DNA from: Neodiprion pinetum
Taxonomy: Eukaryota > Arthropoda > Insecta > Hymenoptera > Diprionidae
DNA length: 64,000 nucleotides
Direction of reading: 5' to 3'
NCBI RefSeq assembly: GCF_021155775.2
Contig: NC_060237.1
Coordinates: forward strand, 31,235,257-31,299,256
Within the stretch, counting starts at the first letter, position 1. Every line of letters begins with the position of its first letter. Positions 35,998 to 49,078 of the stretch are shown here, in pieces. A model generated the notes under the pieces. The model had not been told where the DNA came from. It did no database searches and saw only the letters and a list, made by a program, of their open reading frames with translations. A program made the position numbers and the translations under genes.

Positions 35998-37723
35998 CTG
36001 ATTTAGCAAAATACAAGTTTATATTATACCTTTTTTTGTGAACGTACTGATTTCAGATGTTCGTTTAGGATTGTTAGCCAATGTGTCGATATTCACATTG
36101 GCCTTGAATTTTATGCCCATCTTTGTTGTACGGTCTGTTAGTGGACTTCTCTTATTGTAAGCTTGAATTGACACCATTGGTTTCCTGAACGCTTGTTGTG
36201 TGGTTTTTACTTTCTAAAAATTTTAACTGGGACTGGTCATTTTCGTCAATTTTTGTTGCCTGATTCGAACTAGTGTGGTGATTTTGAGACCACGTGAAGC
36301 TATCCTCTCTCATGGCATGATAAGTGTACCAAGCTGGCTGGTGTGAGTCATCCTGGGTAGTTCGGCTTTTCCGTGAAAAATGTTCTGCTTTAAAAAAGCC
36401 ATTGTGATAATTTATTGTTGAAAGTATTCGAGTTTACAACAATCATTTTTATTTTACTCAAAATTCCTTCAATTTTTATTACACTGTACCACCACCGTCA
36501 ATATGAAGTGCGCTCGTAGTGCGAAAAATAAGTTTAATCAATTATCATTAAAAAAAAAGAGACGAACCTAATTTCACAGTACGGAATATTATAGGAAATT
36601 AATCATAAGTACAATACTCATATTTACCTGAGTATAATGAATAAATTTTTACGAGGTGTAAACGCAGTTATGGTATTAACAATTCAAATGCGAACGATGC
36701 AGATCACGTATCGAGGAAGCTTCAGACTGGTTGCAGAGGAACCGAGGCGCGTCGATTATTTATGCAAGCCTTGTGACTCATTTATTCTCACCGGGAATCA
36801 CAAGCCGCCGTTCGCATCGCGATTTTGTACCCATTTTGCATACATTAAAGCAAATTCGAGCGCGATTGGTATTATGTTGTACCTGAAAGTTGGTGCCACA
36901 CGGTCTTGACCTTCAGAAGGAAAGTTCCGAAAATGTATTTCTCCGCCGTATTTCTGTTTACGACGATACATAACATCTATGGGGATAAAAACTACTATAC
37001 CTACAACGTATTATAATAGTTCCATGATTCGTTCGTACATGCAGTTCTAACGCCTCGGCGCATACAAAATATAATTGGACGCGACGAGTTGCGTTGTCAA
37101 ATACTTCATTTTTAATTTGTTGTAATCGTAGAGAATTGGCATTGCGTGTAGCATATCGTGAACAGGTGATCACCTCTCTGAATGCAATGGTGTATCATGG
37201 GCAATCATGGCAGATGAATAACCTTTAATATGTATGCATAGGTATGTACCAGGATATACGCACGCAGGCGTTGCGGTTTTACAAACTGAGAATCCTGTTT
37301 CGCAGCTACCACCACCGCATCTATGCACCAGTCATCGTAGTATATCAGGATTTTAGCGACCATGCCGGCAGGGCGGAATTCATACCGACCGGTTGTTATT
37401 ATATCTAAATATGAGTCGATTACTATTTAATTTTACTGACACACGAGCTCCCCATAAAACCAAAAATCTTCCGACCTATTGATTAGATATCAGTGAATGG
37501 AACATGTGTGGTCATTTAATGATAGAACTATCCAGTGTGAGATATGCGATTGAAGAATTTAATAAAACTGAAGGACCAACAGAAGTGTTGAAACGGTGTT
37601 GATTAAAGATAAACGAAAATTTCAAATTCATGCGACTTACTCAATATCCATCGTGGCAGAGTCAGCCCATCCTCGACATGTAGAGTAAATCTTTTCGGTC
37701 GGAGAGGTGTAGTAAATGGTGTG

Positions 37724-37816
37724 TTCCTGCGGAGGGCACTGAACATGTTTTATATTCCTTCGGGAAGCACTAAATAATTTTTATATTCCTGTAGAGGGCA
37801 CTGAATAAATTTTACA
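37724..37816. repeat. Three-copy 31-bp tandem repeat
   Basis: Three adjacent units begin at 37724, 37755 and 37786. Each follows the plan TTCCTG, then GGAGGGCACTGAA, then an AT-rich tail ending TTTTATA. The copies differ at several positions, so the array is not recent. Confidence 0.75.
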
Positions 37817-39152
37817 CTGACACTGAACAATATAATAATTCACAATCCCTGCGATGATTCGTGTTAGTAACTTCACTCACATTCTTGTGGTCTCACTCAC
37901 TGTATTCTAAAATGACACTATATGGGTTGACTGCTGAAAGTTACAAAAATCACCACTTACTGAGAACATGCGATAATTATTCGGGACACAGCGAATGAAA
38001 TTATACACAATACGTTGTACTTGCTGGATTCCAGCCATGTTATATTTTAACTGTACTAATCGGGTTCGGAAAATCGGCTTACACCCCAGTTCCGTTCACA
38101 GCAACGAAAACTGAAACGAAAAATTTTGTTGGCCTAAACACCTTTGCCACGGCAGTCGACCGCTAACACCGCGAAAATCTCATCGTGCGATTTATAAGTT
38201 AAACAAAAATATCCTCGGCTGTGTTGCACATTTTCTTTCACTCGAGAAATATCATACTTACATCAACAATACAAGCGGCACGCGAAGATTTGACCGTTAA
38301 ATTGGCGGTAAATTGTCAAGATGGCACCGTGTCGATCGTTTGTCGATTGTTTATAAAATATGAGACTGCGCGCGTGTACAAGCAGCGCTATCTAGCGGTA
38401 AATAATGTTCCAATCGGTACAAGAATATTCGATCTAATTGGCTGATTCACGGGCCCGCTCGAATTTTTTGAACAAACCAACGTATCCGTCCAATCACGAC
38501 ACTCGAACTACGGCCGTTGGGTATCAAAATCCGATGACAAGCGATCGGTGATAAACACAAGTTCGCCATTCCAGAAACATTTCCCGCAAAATCTTGCAGA
38601 GACCTGTTATCTGATTAATTTAGTTACCTGATTTAAATTCACCACGTTGCATATTCAATATAAGTTAAAAAAAAACACCGAAAAAAATGTTCCACCATGC
38701 ACTGTAAAACCCGCGCAAGAGACGCTATAACCTTTTTTCAAATCGAGTTTCGCATTGAATAAATAAATACATATTTACTTACATTCACAATTATTTTCCT
38801 AGGGGCGAAGAATTGCCACGCGAGTTAGATAAACCAGCGCACACTCAACATACACTGCTACAGCCTTATGACGAAATGATTTTTCTTTATATTTGATCGA
38901 ATTGCGGTTGCGAAAGATCTGTATTCCCGGCGTTGCATTTTTATAACAACAGAAATGGTCAAGCTCTGAACGGTGCTTAGGTCATAGCAATTGCAGATTT
39001 ACTTCTACGTTAACACAACGAATAACTTATACGAGAATAATAACATGATTCTTATACCCAGAACGAACTACTGAACCTTTATTTAGTCGAGTTGACGTAT
39101 CTAAATCCAAACCATGAGAGATCTCAAACGGAAGCGTTGAATGGGCATCCTG

Positions 39153-39350
39153 TTACAGGAAGCTAGCTGAAAGCAGCACTTCGTGCCAGTTATGTGAGTC
39201 CGTAATTCTAACGATTCGCAAATAATGGTCGGTAAATGAAAGTGTCAAATGTAATTTGGTCAGTATCTCATCTTTAACTTCTCTGTCTTCTTCCAATCCG
39301 TTGCATAGTAGATAAAGATCAAACATTTGTATCAGTATGTCGAAATTCAT
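39153..39350 (-). CDS. Small hypothetical protein (65 aa), divergent from p53
   Basis: A single-exon frame starts MNFDILIQMFDLYLLCNG and ends LLSASFL. It begins 465 bp from the p53 start codon on the opposite strand. Composition is plausible for a soluble helical protein, with Leu, Asp, Glu and Lys well mixed. I do not recognise it, there is no supporting splice pattern, and chance cannot be excluded. Confidence 0.25.
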   Translation of the reverse strand: MNFDILIQMFDLYLLCNGLEEDREVKDEILTKLHLTLSFTDHYLRIVRITDSHNWHEVLLSASFL

Positions 39351-39814
39351 ATCGACCGGCTATTTCCGAGGTAATGCCGGTATGGAGACATAGATGTCAG
39401 TAGCTGACTTTAAATTTTTCCAACTTTCTCTTTCGTACGGTTGGTTCACTGATGTGTACGGTAAGATGAAAACAAACGGATTTGCAAGCATTTGCAAGAA
39501 ATATTGGTGTTAACGAAATTACCCGCAGGGTGCAGAATAAAAGCTTATACATTTATTGAGAAATAAATAATCATGACTGAGTAATTTCAAACAATATTTA
39601 TTGGTTGTACTTGTGTGTCAAAGTCATGATATTGAGTCTGGAAGGAACTACTAAGGACAAAGAAAACTACGAAAGAACGACCGGTTTCCCGCGTTACCAA
39701 AATGGCGCAGGTAGCGGCGTAACTCAAACGGCTCGGACGGTCCCGTTGTTACGTGGTTCGGTTTATCTGTTCGTTTCGCAAAGTGGCACCGCTAATATAA
39801 ACACAAAATAGACA

Positions 39815-41968
39815 ATGGCGAGTGAAAGTTCGTTGTCGTTATTGACGTTGACGAGTTCACAGGAAGACAGCATAATTTCAGAGCTTCGCGATAATGAAAT
39901 AAATCTACAAGACCTGCACGAGTATGTTTTGATCCCAGTTATTGTCGCATGTATGATAAATATCAAAATTTTGCTCATGAACTATCGAATGTTTGTTAAC
40001 GAATTCAATAGATAGATGCTATTATATGATACAGTAACCTTAATTCCAATTGCAACTCTATTTCTCAACACAAGAGTTCAGTAGATTTATGTTGGGAGAG
40101 GGATACAATGTTTTCATCAATTTCACTTGCTTTTTCAGTCCATAGTAATGTTTAATATGTCATTATAAATCAAGTTTTGTTTCTGGCAGCTTTGCTTTCG
40201 ATCACACCGATATTGTTGAAGAGAAGTTTGACATCAGCCATTATCAAGAGACGCTACCGAACCACAATGATCTGTCCACACAAACTGTAATGCAGGCACA
40301 GATGCCGGCAAACCAGGAGTTTGCTGGCGAATTAAACTTCGAATTGTTGCCGAACCAACAAGATGGAAGCAAGTCTTGGGTGGTAAGTTCTTACCTGAAT
40401 TAATAATTGATCTATTCTACCAATTTGCACTGCACGCATATTGTGTCAATGTATCGTCACCTTCTATTCCAAAACATTGAACGCCACACGTCTAATTGTC
40501 AGTAACATGGTGTTGAATGTAGACTACAGGGTTGAATTTATGCATTTTAAGAGCGTAAAACGGTAGTACATCATTTATCTAAACTTACGGGAACTTATAT
40601 TAGATTACCGGTCTTTGGGATATTTTCCAAATCTGCATTTATACAGTTCTTACACTAGATGTAAAAAGACATTAATTTCGAGAATTTCGCAATTTAATCC
40701 CTATGGCTGTTCTGTCTCATCGCTTTCATTGACTTTCACCTGAGACTAGTGATCTTTGGTAATAAAACAATGTGGTGGAGAAATTCTCTAAACACACTGG
40801 CCCTCCGTAGATATTCTCATTTACGATGTGCAATTGTGTACCTGCTTTTTTTGTCTTCTTATATTAAAGCTATTGAATATCGATACTATTTGCTGAGAAT
40901 GACAAAGATAATCAAAACAATGAGACTAGTAATCTTGATTACTAGTGAAACAATTTTTTCTTAGGTAATTTTCTCTCCTTAGTAATTGACCTCTGCAAAG
41001 TCAACGCGCAACTTAGTTATAATGTTTGGGGACGGCAGAATTTCAGTCGCCAGGTTGTGAGTTGCCATGTTATGACGACGAGTTGAAATATTGAGGAGAG
41101 TTAAAAATCCTGCCAACGATGTAAGCGATAAGTATTCTTTGTCTGGTGTATCGCCAAATTTCATAGAGTGATTTGTCTTAACGAAGAGGGTGCGTCATAC
41201 TATAGGCTAATACTAGTAAAAAATGAATAATTTTCTCTATTTCAGTACTCCGCGAAGCTGCAAAAAGTTTTTATTGAGATGGAAAAAACTCTGCCTTTAT
41301 GGGTCAAATGGTCACCACCACACGGCCAGCTTTATGTAAGGGCTGGAATGGCTTTTTGCGAGCCCACCCACCGGTCAGATCCTGTGACTCGATGCCACAA
41401 TCATATCGCCCTTTCAGATCAGAATATCCCATACCTGCGACATGTGCTTTCTTGTAAGCATAATGGGGCGAGATATTGTGAGACCAATACAGGGCACTAT
41501 TCAGTCCTTGTACCACTTGGAACTCCTGAGCCCGGTACTGATTCGGTTCAAATGGATTTCACTTTTCATTGCAAAAACAGCTGCAGTACAGGCATAAATA
41601 GAAAACCTACTGAAGTAATTTTCACTTTGGAGACGGACAGAGCAGAAGTGTTGGGGCGCCGCAAACTGCTTGTGCGAATTTGCAGTTGCCCGAAACGAGA
41701 CAGGGGCAAAGAGGAGAAAGAACTGCGGGAATCTTCAGGTGGAAAAAAAAGAAAAATTATGTTAGGCAAAAAATATATATCGCTACCTGTAGAACAGCAG
41801 CACGAAACCGAGTCTGAAATTTTCTCGTTCAATGTTAAAATTTATGGCCGTGACAATTATGAAACTGTAAAAAAAGTTACATCAAGTGTCATGGCTCAGA
41901 CTCTTGTCGATGGAGGGCCATCAGCGGTAATACAACCGTTAATCGAATACATTAAACGTCTACCATAA
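39815..41968 (+). CDS. p53: p53-family tumour suppressor transcription factor
   Basis: Three exons: 39815-39921, 40190-40382 and 41246-41968 (340 aa). It is a sequence-specific DNA-binding factor that controls apoptosis and the DNA-damage response. The first 100 residues are acidic with short hydrophobic clusters, as in transactivation regions. The DNA-binding domain (about 101-285) has zinc ligands Cys150, His153, Cys209 and Cys213 (RCHNH and HCKNSC). DNA-contact residues match human Arg248 (Arg219 in GINRKP), Arg273 (Arg244 in LLVRICSCP) and Arg280 (Arg251 in KRDRG). Human Arg249 is replaced by Lys220. A Lys-rich linker is followed by the oligomerisation segment EIFSFNVKIYGRDNYETVKK (about 290-310) and an extra C-terminal helix-like tail typical of insect proteins. 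The whole DNA-binding domain lies in one exon. Confidence 0.95.
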
Positions 41969-43490
41969 TATGCATTGGTATGACGCAAAATTTATTATTA
42001 TTATCATATTGTCTGTTTTAATTACGCGAAAAAGAAAAAAAGAAAAAAAAACTTCATCCTCATCGAAGGAATACTGATTGTAAATGGAAACAAACAATCA
42101 TTTTTTTTACCTTATTTGATAATTGCATCCTAACTAAGGAAATCAATTCCATACAGCACGTATGTACAATGATTCTATGATGACGCATATGAGGCATTAT
42201 TTTTGAAATTTGGCAAGTCTTTAAAGGTGAACATCAAATCAAATCTGCACATAGCAGAAAACAGTGTAGGAATACCCAGGGTGGATACAACAATGCCGTA
42301 GTCGCGATCCCGAGAATGCATAGGTTTCCCAATTCTATATAGGCCACACACCACAAAAAAAAAAAAAAAAAAATTAACGAGTTTTTTAATATTATTGACA
42401 GCAATGAAGGTCTGGGGCCTCTAGACTTTTTTTGAGAGTAACTTGACAAAGTTCGCATTTAAATAAATAATGAAAATGTAACGAGTGATTGGCTCATAAT
42501 GATACTTGGCTTAAAATTCACGAAACAATTCGAAAAGTTGGTGATAATGTTGTGATATAATTCTTTTCTTATTTAAAAAACTTTTTTTTTTCAATATTCC
42601 TTTGTTTTCGAGTTGTACTCATTTGAAAAATTTGAACGCGAACTATTTCGAAAAGCACGTCAAGAATAGATCGAAAAAATTTTTGGAAACCTCATGTATA
42701 TTTCTTTTGATAGGCAAAATGAAATTTAAAAGAATTATGTGAATAAAAAATTCGAGCTTAAAGTCTTTTCCGATTTATCAAAAAATGTACCTTACGCAAT
42801 ATCTTTTCTACGTACCAGTAATTATTATATTGATAATTATTACGATTATTATTTGTTAAGAATTACCATACATATTTTGTTTACTTCATTTTTAAGAGGA
42901 CAATTCTTCAGCAGGATCAAATCTGATGAGTTTGTGTCTATTGCTCAGTTTTATTGTTGCATTTTTAACTCGTGGAACTGCGTTCCATTTATAACGGTTT
43001 GGATGTTCGGGTATTATTTAGTAGACCAACTTGTGCCTTAACCAGTAGTCGGATCTTTTTTTAAATTTTGAACTCGAACGTTCAGATATTAATGCAAGTG
43101 AACTAAATTAGGAATATTTTCATATGAAATGTTAGTTTAAGACCGATGTTTAAAAATAAAGTTACTGATACAATTTTCAATCACGTGATCGTTATTTTCA
43201 AGTATTCACATCATTACTTACAAATAGATTTCACGACGGCAATCACAATTTGTGAAACGTTGAATATTAACGCCAGAGTTATTATTATAATTCTTCCATA
43301 TCGATTAGCTTTCTATCGGGATGGATGCCACACGTAATTACGTGCGAATAACGTATATTTGCAAAATTCGCACAGCCCAAGTTCAGGAAGACTTTTTTCC
43401 AGTACACATTTTCTTCAGAGTATCATTGTAGTCGGTGCTTGAGACGCAGCATATTAATTAATCAAGTGTCCGGACTTGAGCGTTACCCGT
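41969..43490. other. Convergent intergenic region
   Basis: AT-rich 3' flanks of p53 and of the PDZ-RING gene, with a 19-A run at 42355-42373. No gene was recognised. Confidence 0.6.
42355..42373. repeat. Poly(A) run of 19
   Basis: Nineteen consecutive A after CCACACACCAC. It could mark an old retro-inserted tail, but no body of such an element is evident. Confidence 0.8.
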
Positions 43491-45732
43491 TCACATCCGA
43501 GCCACTTCTTCCGAACGGGATTCCGTGAGTTGAATTTCCACAGTTCTGATATCGAGTGCCTTGGGTAAGGGAGCGATTTGTTGAGCCGTCAAGGGATGAA
43601 AGTCTTCCTCCAAGGTGGCGACACTCCGTCGTAATTTCACTTCGGTACCGTCAGTTCCCCATCCTCGCAAACACCAATCCCAACGTCGAGCACCTCCGAC
43701 TGCAGTAACGATCCACGCGGCTTCTTCGTCGCACTATACGCGCAATAAATAACATAAGTATTTTGTTGACCAGAACATGCGACAGGATGCTCTGATACTG
43801 TTGTCTACAAGTTTCTTTGCATCAATACGATACATAACGGTAATAACAGCCGTGTAAATATTTGATATTTCTAACTATTTAAACAACGTTTCGCAGCCTG
43901 GAAGTGGGACAAACTTGTTGGCCACGCAGATTTCCGGCTACCACAAACAGAGGACCCCCCCCCCCCCCCCCTCGTTTGAAATCCAGGAGACTCGGCACGG
44001 GCATACTGACCTTAAAGAAGAAAATCTCGCCCCCGTGATGCAGCACGTAAATGGCGTTGGGTCCGAGGGGTGTTGGTAAGGATACCGTCGCAGTACCAGC
44101 ATAAAAATGAACCTGGGGGCCCCGATGGGCAGTGCCAAGATGTTCGAGGAGAAAACCGGGAGTGAGGAGTTCCGTGCAGGCGTTGGATTGCGCTAGTGGA
44201 CATCGGACGAAGGTGTTCGAAATTGACTCGGTCGATCCGCCCCAAGTCGGTGTCTGCGGAACGCTGAGGAGGCTCCCCGAGCGTCGAGTTACTCGCTCGT
44301 TGGTCACGTCGGGGTTCGAGCAGCTCGGGAATTCCGGCGGCTGGTTCTTCAGGGCGCGAACGGCAGTGGCACTGGCGAGCTCCCCGGTGCTTGCGGACTT
44401 CGCACGATCGCCGGAGGTCAGCTCTCCGAGCCGCTTCGCTGCCGGCCTCTGCGACACGCCGATCTCGTTCTTCCGGTCATCGGCTCCCACGATAACGGAC
44501 AAGTTCTCAGCCGAAGCGGCCCTGTTGTCTGTAAGCCTGTCGACGCTGCCTCCGACGCTGAGGAAGAGCCTGGCCAGGAGGTGGCGGGTCCCAAGGCTGC
44601 CCCCTGCGCCCCGTTGATTCGCGTTCCGGACGTCCCTCGATCCGCCACTCGTACGATTCGACTTGCCGAATAACTTTTCCCCCAGTCGGACTTCCGCCTC
44701 ACCCAGGGCGAAGGCTTCCCTCAGAGTCCCGTGGACCTTGTCGGCCAAGAGGCATCTGCCCTGGCCCAGCCGGACTCGGCAAACCGGGCACCGATCGGTC
44801 CGCGATCTGCAACTCACGCAGAGGATGTGCCCGTGGACGCATTGGGATACCGGGGAAGCGGCGCTCTCGAGGCAAATCGGACACTCGAGAGCTCGGACGA
44901 CGCCCGAAACAGCATTGGCTAGTTTTCGGGCAACCTCGGGAAGTGGGCCCTGAAGGGCGACGCCGTTTCCAAGTCCGTCATCGGCCGCCTCTTCGACGCT
45001 GCAGTCCACGTCGGTGCTCCGCCATATCTCGAGGTCGACGGCCTGCTTCGCACGGTTTTGAATCAAGGTGGCTATATCCTTGACGCGGAGTCCCACCACG
45101 TCCTGCCCGCAAACTTCGAGCAAACAGTCACCGGCCCTGCGGATTGCAAACGAGAGGAGAACTTTTTTGAATAACTTCTGAAAATTGTTCTAACGTCAGC
45201 CCGCACGGTCGTGCGTCATTTGACGTATATCCGTAACTTGTGGGTACTGTTCAGATTGTCCGCGGTCACGCTGTCATGCGAGGGTGTATAATATGCGTAT
45301 TATTCAGACTGCAAACACGTCAACGGTGTAGTAACCGGCGTATTTCTACCGACGGTGTAACGTCTACGAGGAAATGTAGAACGATTTGCGGTTGCAGACC
45401 CGCCGGCAATATAGGGATAAAGTGGCATATTTCATATTCAATTTCAAATCCAAGATCCCCACTACCCGGCTTCCTTGTTCCGGCTCAATCGGGCATAATA
45501 AAGTATAAATAGAACGAGGAAGATTTACTCACCGCAGGCCGGCGATATGTGCAATGCTGTCTGGCTCCACGAAACCTACCCACGGATAAGGATCCCACTT
45601 TGACCTTGTGAGGTGAAATCCGCAGGACTTCCTCTCCTTTTCCTTGTCAAAAATGTTGGGGAGGATTACCCGCTCTCTCGGCGAATAGTTGGCGAAAACC
45701 TCGTTGTCTCGAGGAGTCGGTGCTGCGGTCAT
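43491..45732 (-). CDS. PDZ-RING-SINA-like E3 ubiquitin ligase
   Basis: Three minus-strand exons: 45533-45732, 43915-45136 and 43491-43733 (about 554 aa). Residues about 35-105 form a PDZ domain (KSCGFHLTRSKWDPYPW, GFVEPDSIAHIAGLRAGD, LEVCGQDVVGL) split by the first intron. A C3HC4 RING follows at about 152-190 (CPICLES...CVHGHILCVSC...CPVC). It would recruit an E2 enzyme. A Ser/Arg/Gly-rich linker leads to a SINA/SIAH-like C-terminal region (CPLAQSNACTELLTPGFLLEHL onward). The last exon adds DWCLRGWGTDG and an acidic tail. A run of 17 C on the plus strand (43955-43971) encodes Gly repeats in the third region. The start at 45732 (MTAAPTPRD) is chosen for context; an in-frame upstream ATG exists. 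The donor of exon 2 (gtttgt at 43914) is weak. The substrate is unknown. Confidence 0.8.
43955..43971. repeat. Homopolymer of 17 C inside a coding exon
   Basis: Seventeen consecutive C on the plus strand, read as GGG codons on the minus strand within the PDZ-RING gene model. Confidence 0.9.
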
Positions 45733-46689
45733 GATTATTTTCACGCCAGCAGCTTCCGTTAAAAATTCCGATCTCGAAAAACTCCTCTGCATCAGCAACA
45801 TTACGAAACGTCCAAATAAGCGATGGATTAGAAAAACACTTTACGCAGCCTCGCGCATGCGATGCAAATTTATGTCCCCTCAACAGTTTCTGTCATAACG
45901 ACTTCTGAATGAAACTCTGATTAGATACACGAGGAGAGGCGCACTACTGACCGATTCCGGTTGTGCGTGAAACTCCCGCGTCAGTTAATGTGATAATTAA
46001 ATTTACATTACCTTCGTCGAGTTTGGTAAATAACTAATTTCATACTCTCATCGCTGGGATTACTATCGATTTTCGTAGGACCCGTAACGCAAGTACGACG
46101 CGGAACTGCCGTTGACATTAATCGAAGGGACGCCAACACATCGCTAATATCACTTACCTATGAAGGATGCGTCTGCGTTGAGGATCTGATGAGGAACTTC
46201 CAAGCACACCCGTGTCAAATGTGAACAGATCAGAAGAAGCAGCTCTGTTAGACGCAGACCGTCTGCATCTACAAAGTTAGTACGCGGTCCGCGACTCATG
46301 TAGGTAAAAGTCAGATCGGTTGATCACCTTCACCTACATACTTGCAAGAGATCCAACTTACCTCGACCTTAGTTTTTAATTAGAGGTCACGCGTGCTTTT
46401 CCGTTCGATGGATTTTCGCGAAAGCGTTCTTCGTCCCCGGGAAAGGTGGACTTGATTCTTGTATAAAAATAATACAAATATAGGTACATTTACGAATTTG
46501 TAGACTTTCATCATGAATTTGACCACCTGTTTAAACTCTGCAATTCTGAACGTGAGGACTTTTCGTTCGATGCATCTCACCAAGCTCTGTAATGTATGAA
46601 CTTCGTCTGCAATTACCAATATACTAGCGACATGTAGACCAGCGTTCGTCCGGGTGGGGGTGGAAAACTAGAATGGCGGATTGATAGAA

Positions 46690-47035
46690 GGGCCGAAATA
46701 TCGAATTTTCAAAGACGTGAAAATTTATTTCGCAGAGCTGTTGAAATTTAGAAAACTCAAGTATAGGAAATTGATGTTATAGAAGGTCAAAATACAGAAA
46801 GTTCAAACACAGAGCGTCAAAATCTAGAATCTGTAAACGATTTCATATTATCGAGACAAATTCCGACGATACTTCAGCATTTTACAATCCGACCTTTCTA
46901 TTGTTCTAATCTTCCACATTTCGGCATGCCAGGTTTTTAAATTCTATAAATTAAGTTTTCGCTTCTTCAAAAATTCAATATTATCGTCCATCTAGTTTTT
47001 GATCTTTCCTATATTTTAATCCCCTCCCGTTCATA
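46690..47035. repeat. Foldback-like purine/pyrimidine element
   Basis: The left half is rich in GAAA, TAGAA and TTCAAA motifs. The right half is rich in their complements (TTCTAT, TTTC, TTCAAAAATTC), giving a roughly inverted arrangement around 46860. Pairing is too imperfect to define termini by eye. Confidence 0.35.
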
Positions 47036-47815
47036 CCCATGGCAATACCTGACTCATTATACAGTGTGATCGTTGAAATGCTACGACGATACACCTTTAT
47101 CCTTGTAAAAAGAAAGCCGGATCGCGGCGCAGACGAGAGTTGTACTTGATTAAGAAACGCCTTCTCGCAAAACGTTTACTCTAAATCGGAGAAAAATCTG
47201 TCGAGTTTTAGACTCTATGTTACAAGCGGATGGAAGAATGGGATTTAGAAAAGAAACGAGTTATAAATATACTCTACATTCGAAATTTGAAAGAGCAATG
47301 ATCTTCCTCAAAGTTTTCCTACAATCTCAAACTTTCCTGGTACGCAAGAATCTTCCTCGGTATTGCTGGTATATCTGGTGGATATATAATGACTTTCGAA
47401 CTGGAATAGTGTCTCGTTCTCGGAACGAATTAATCAGAACGACGAGTTCGACCACTGAACGTTTACTTTCCTGCTGTGACGGGCCTCAGGTATATTGGAT
47501 TGTTTGTCGTCTGCAGACGCAACGGCTCCCACTTAAATTGTGAAACCCGTCGAGCTGCGGTTAATGCGATGATTATAAGCACAATCAACGATAATTTAAC
47601 TGTATTGAATCGTTGCCAAGAAGGATGGAAACGATTTGGTTCTAGCCCGGGGCAAAATCCGTTTTGGGCTGACAAATTGGATCTACACATGTTTCTGTTT
47701 CTACGACTGCATATGTGTCTGAAGCATACGATTAATTCTCTAAGTAACATTCACCTCTATTTCAGTCTGAAATTGATGTATAAAAGACTCTGACTCATTC
47801 GCTTTTTTTCCATAG

Positions 47816-47908
47816 ATCAAATATTACGAAGTAACAGAAGCAACCCAGCCTGAAATCTTGCCGACCACCACTGATCGTGAGTTGTTCAATTTTCCACGAC
47901 GACACTAG
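47816..47908 (+). CDS. Possible terminal exon, unknown gene
   Basis: A strong acceptor (a seven-T pyrimidine tract, then CATAG) precedes an open 31-codon frame. It begins IKYYEVTEATQPEILPTTTD and ends at a TAG stop. The Thr/Pro/Glu-rich composition looks protein-like, but the frame is short and no upstream exon with matching phase was found. Confidence 0.2.
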   Translation: MKYYEVTEATQPEILPTTTDRELFNFPRRH

Positions 47909-49078
47909 GTTAGGCTAATTGCAAGGGAGCCTATTGTGAGCGCCATCCACTACACCGCGGTTGTGGAAAATGTGTTGCTGCGTATTTAGGGCCTTTTCCA
48001 CATTGCGCCGGAAGCCACTGATGTTTTCGAAATGTCCGTGGCCTCATCCGTGAATACGTAAACCTGGTCTATAGTTCCATTACGAAAACACGAGTAAATA
48101 CAAGTTTATTAGAAACTCGATTTCCGCAGGATAATTTAATGGTACGGTTTTAAGGATTTCGAAATCTAGAAATATCCGTCTACTCTCTGAGATCATATTG
48201 CGAATCGGCCGTATTACGATTTCTTGAAAGCTATAAAGAATATGGGAAAACAAGCTCAAGGAAAAACGTTTTATGCGTAAAACATCGCTGAACCGTTAAA
48301 ACCCGTATGATCGTTTCAATTGAGACGGTGATGCTCGCGCGGTGTAAAATCGTGAACGTAACAAAAGTTTTGCAATAATTAATTATCAGTTGCACAGTTG
48401 AATATTTGCATGGCAATGCTGGAGATGCACGAGTAGTGGTCAGAGGTATGGCTGAAGGTTTTTACAGGACCCAACGAACAATGGTAGGCAGGTACCGACT
48501 GACAATGAATTCGACATGCTACTCGAGTGTACAATATAGGGCGACAGATATGCAGGTTTTCACAAACAGAACAAGTGGCAAGTGTTGGAACGATATCGTA
48601 ACGTTTGGCGAATATAAAATAATTAATTGAAAACTTTCTGTCCGTTTGCCGATTGGCTTTGCTTGCAGTTACACGATTTCAGTTGCATTGTTTCTGACTC
48701 ATAAAGGATGTTGACTGAAACTATATAATAATAATTGCATCTCATAACATTCACACGTTGTTTGTGATGACAAACTTTGCAATCTTCATGAGATATTAAA
48801 GGCATTGAAAAGTAGTGAGTTGTCGTTGCCCACAAACAGGTTTGTCCAGGTACCACTTCCCGAGACGTCGATTTGTGGATTCCATCAATTTATTATAAAA
48901 GGTCAATTGACAGAGGAGACTTATTAATAGTATTCTAAAATCTTTACAGAGACATTTCGCGGGTCATCGTTCTTGCTTCAGGTGAAAATGATTCACAGCT
49001 ACCCGTTAACCCTCCCGAGACAAATTAATAGCCGTATTCAAAATTTCTTCACGAACAAACGATTATTGTGCTTAAAAT

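Larger units (their letters stand above)
35998..39814. other. Intergenic region with small repeat; no supported gene
   Basis: This interval holds a 31-bp tandem repeat at 37724-37816 and one small minus-strand frame at 39153-39350. No recognisable exon was found, including any CLIP exon for the decayed protease. Confidence 0.5.

Noticed and set aside
44132..44953. Plus-strand open frames across the PDZ-RING gene
   Set aside because: They are antisense shadows in GC-rich coding DNA. The minus strand carries the RING and PDZ motifs.
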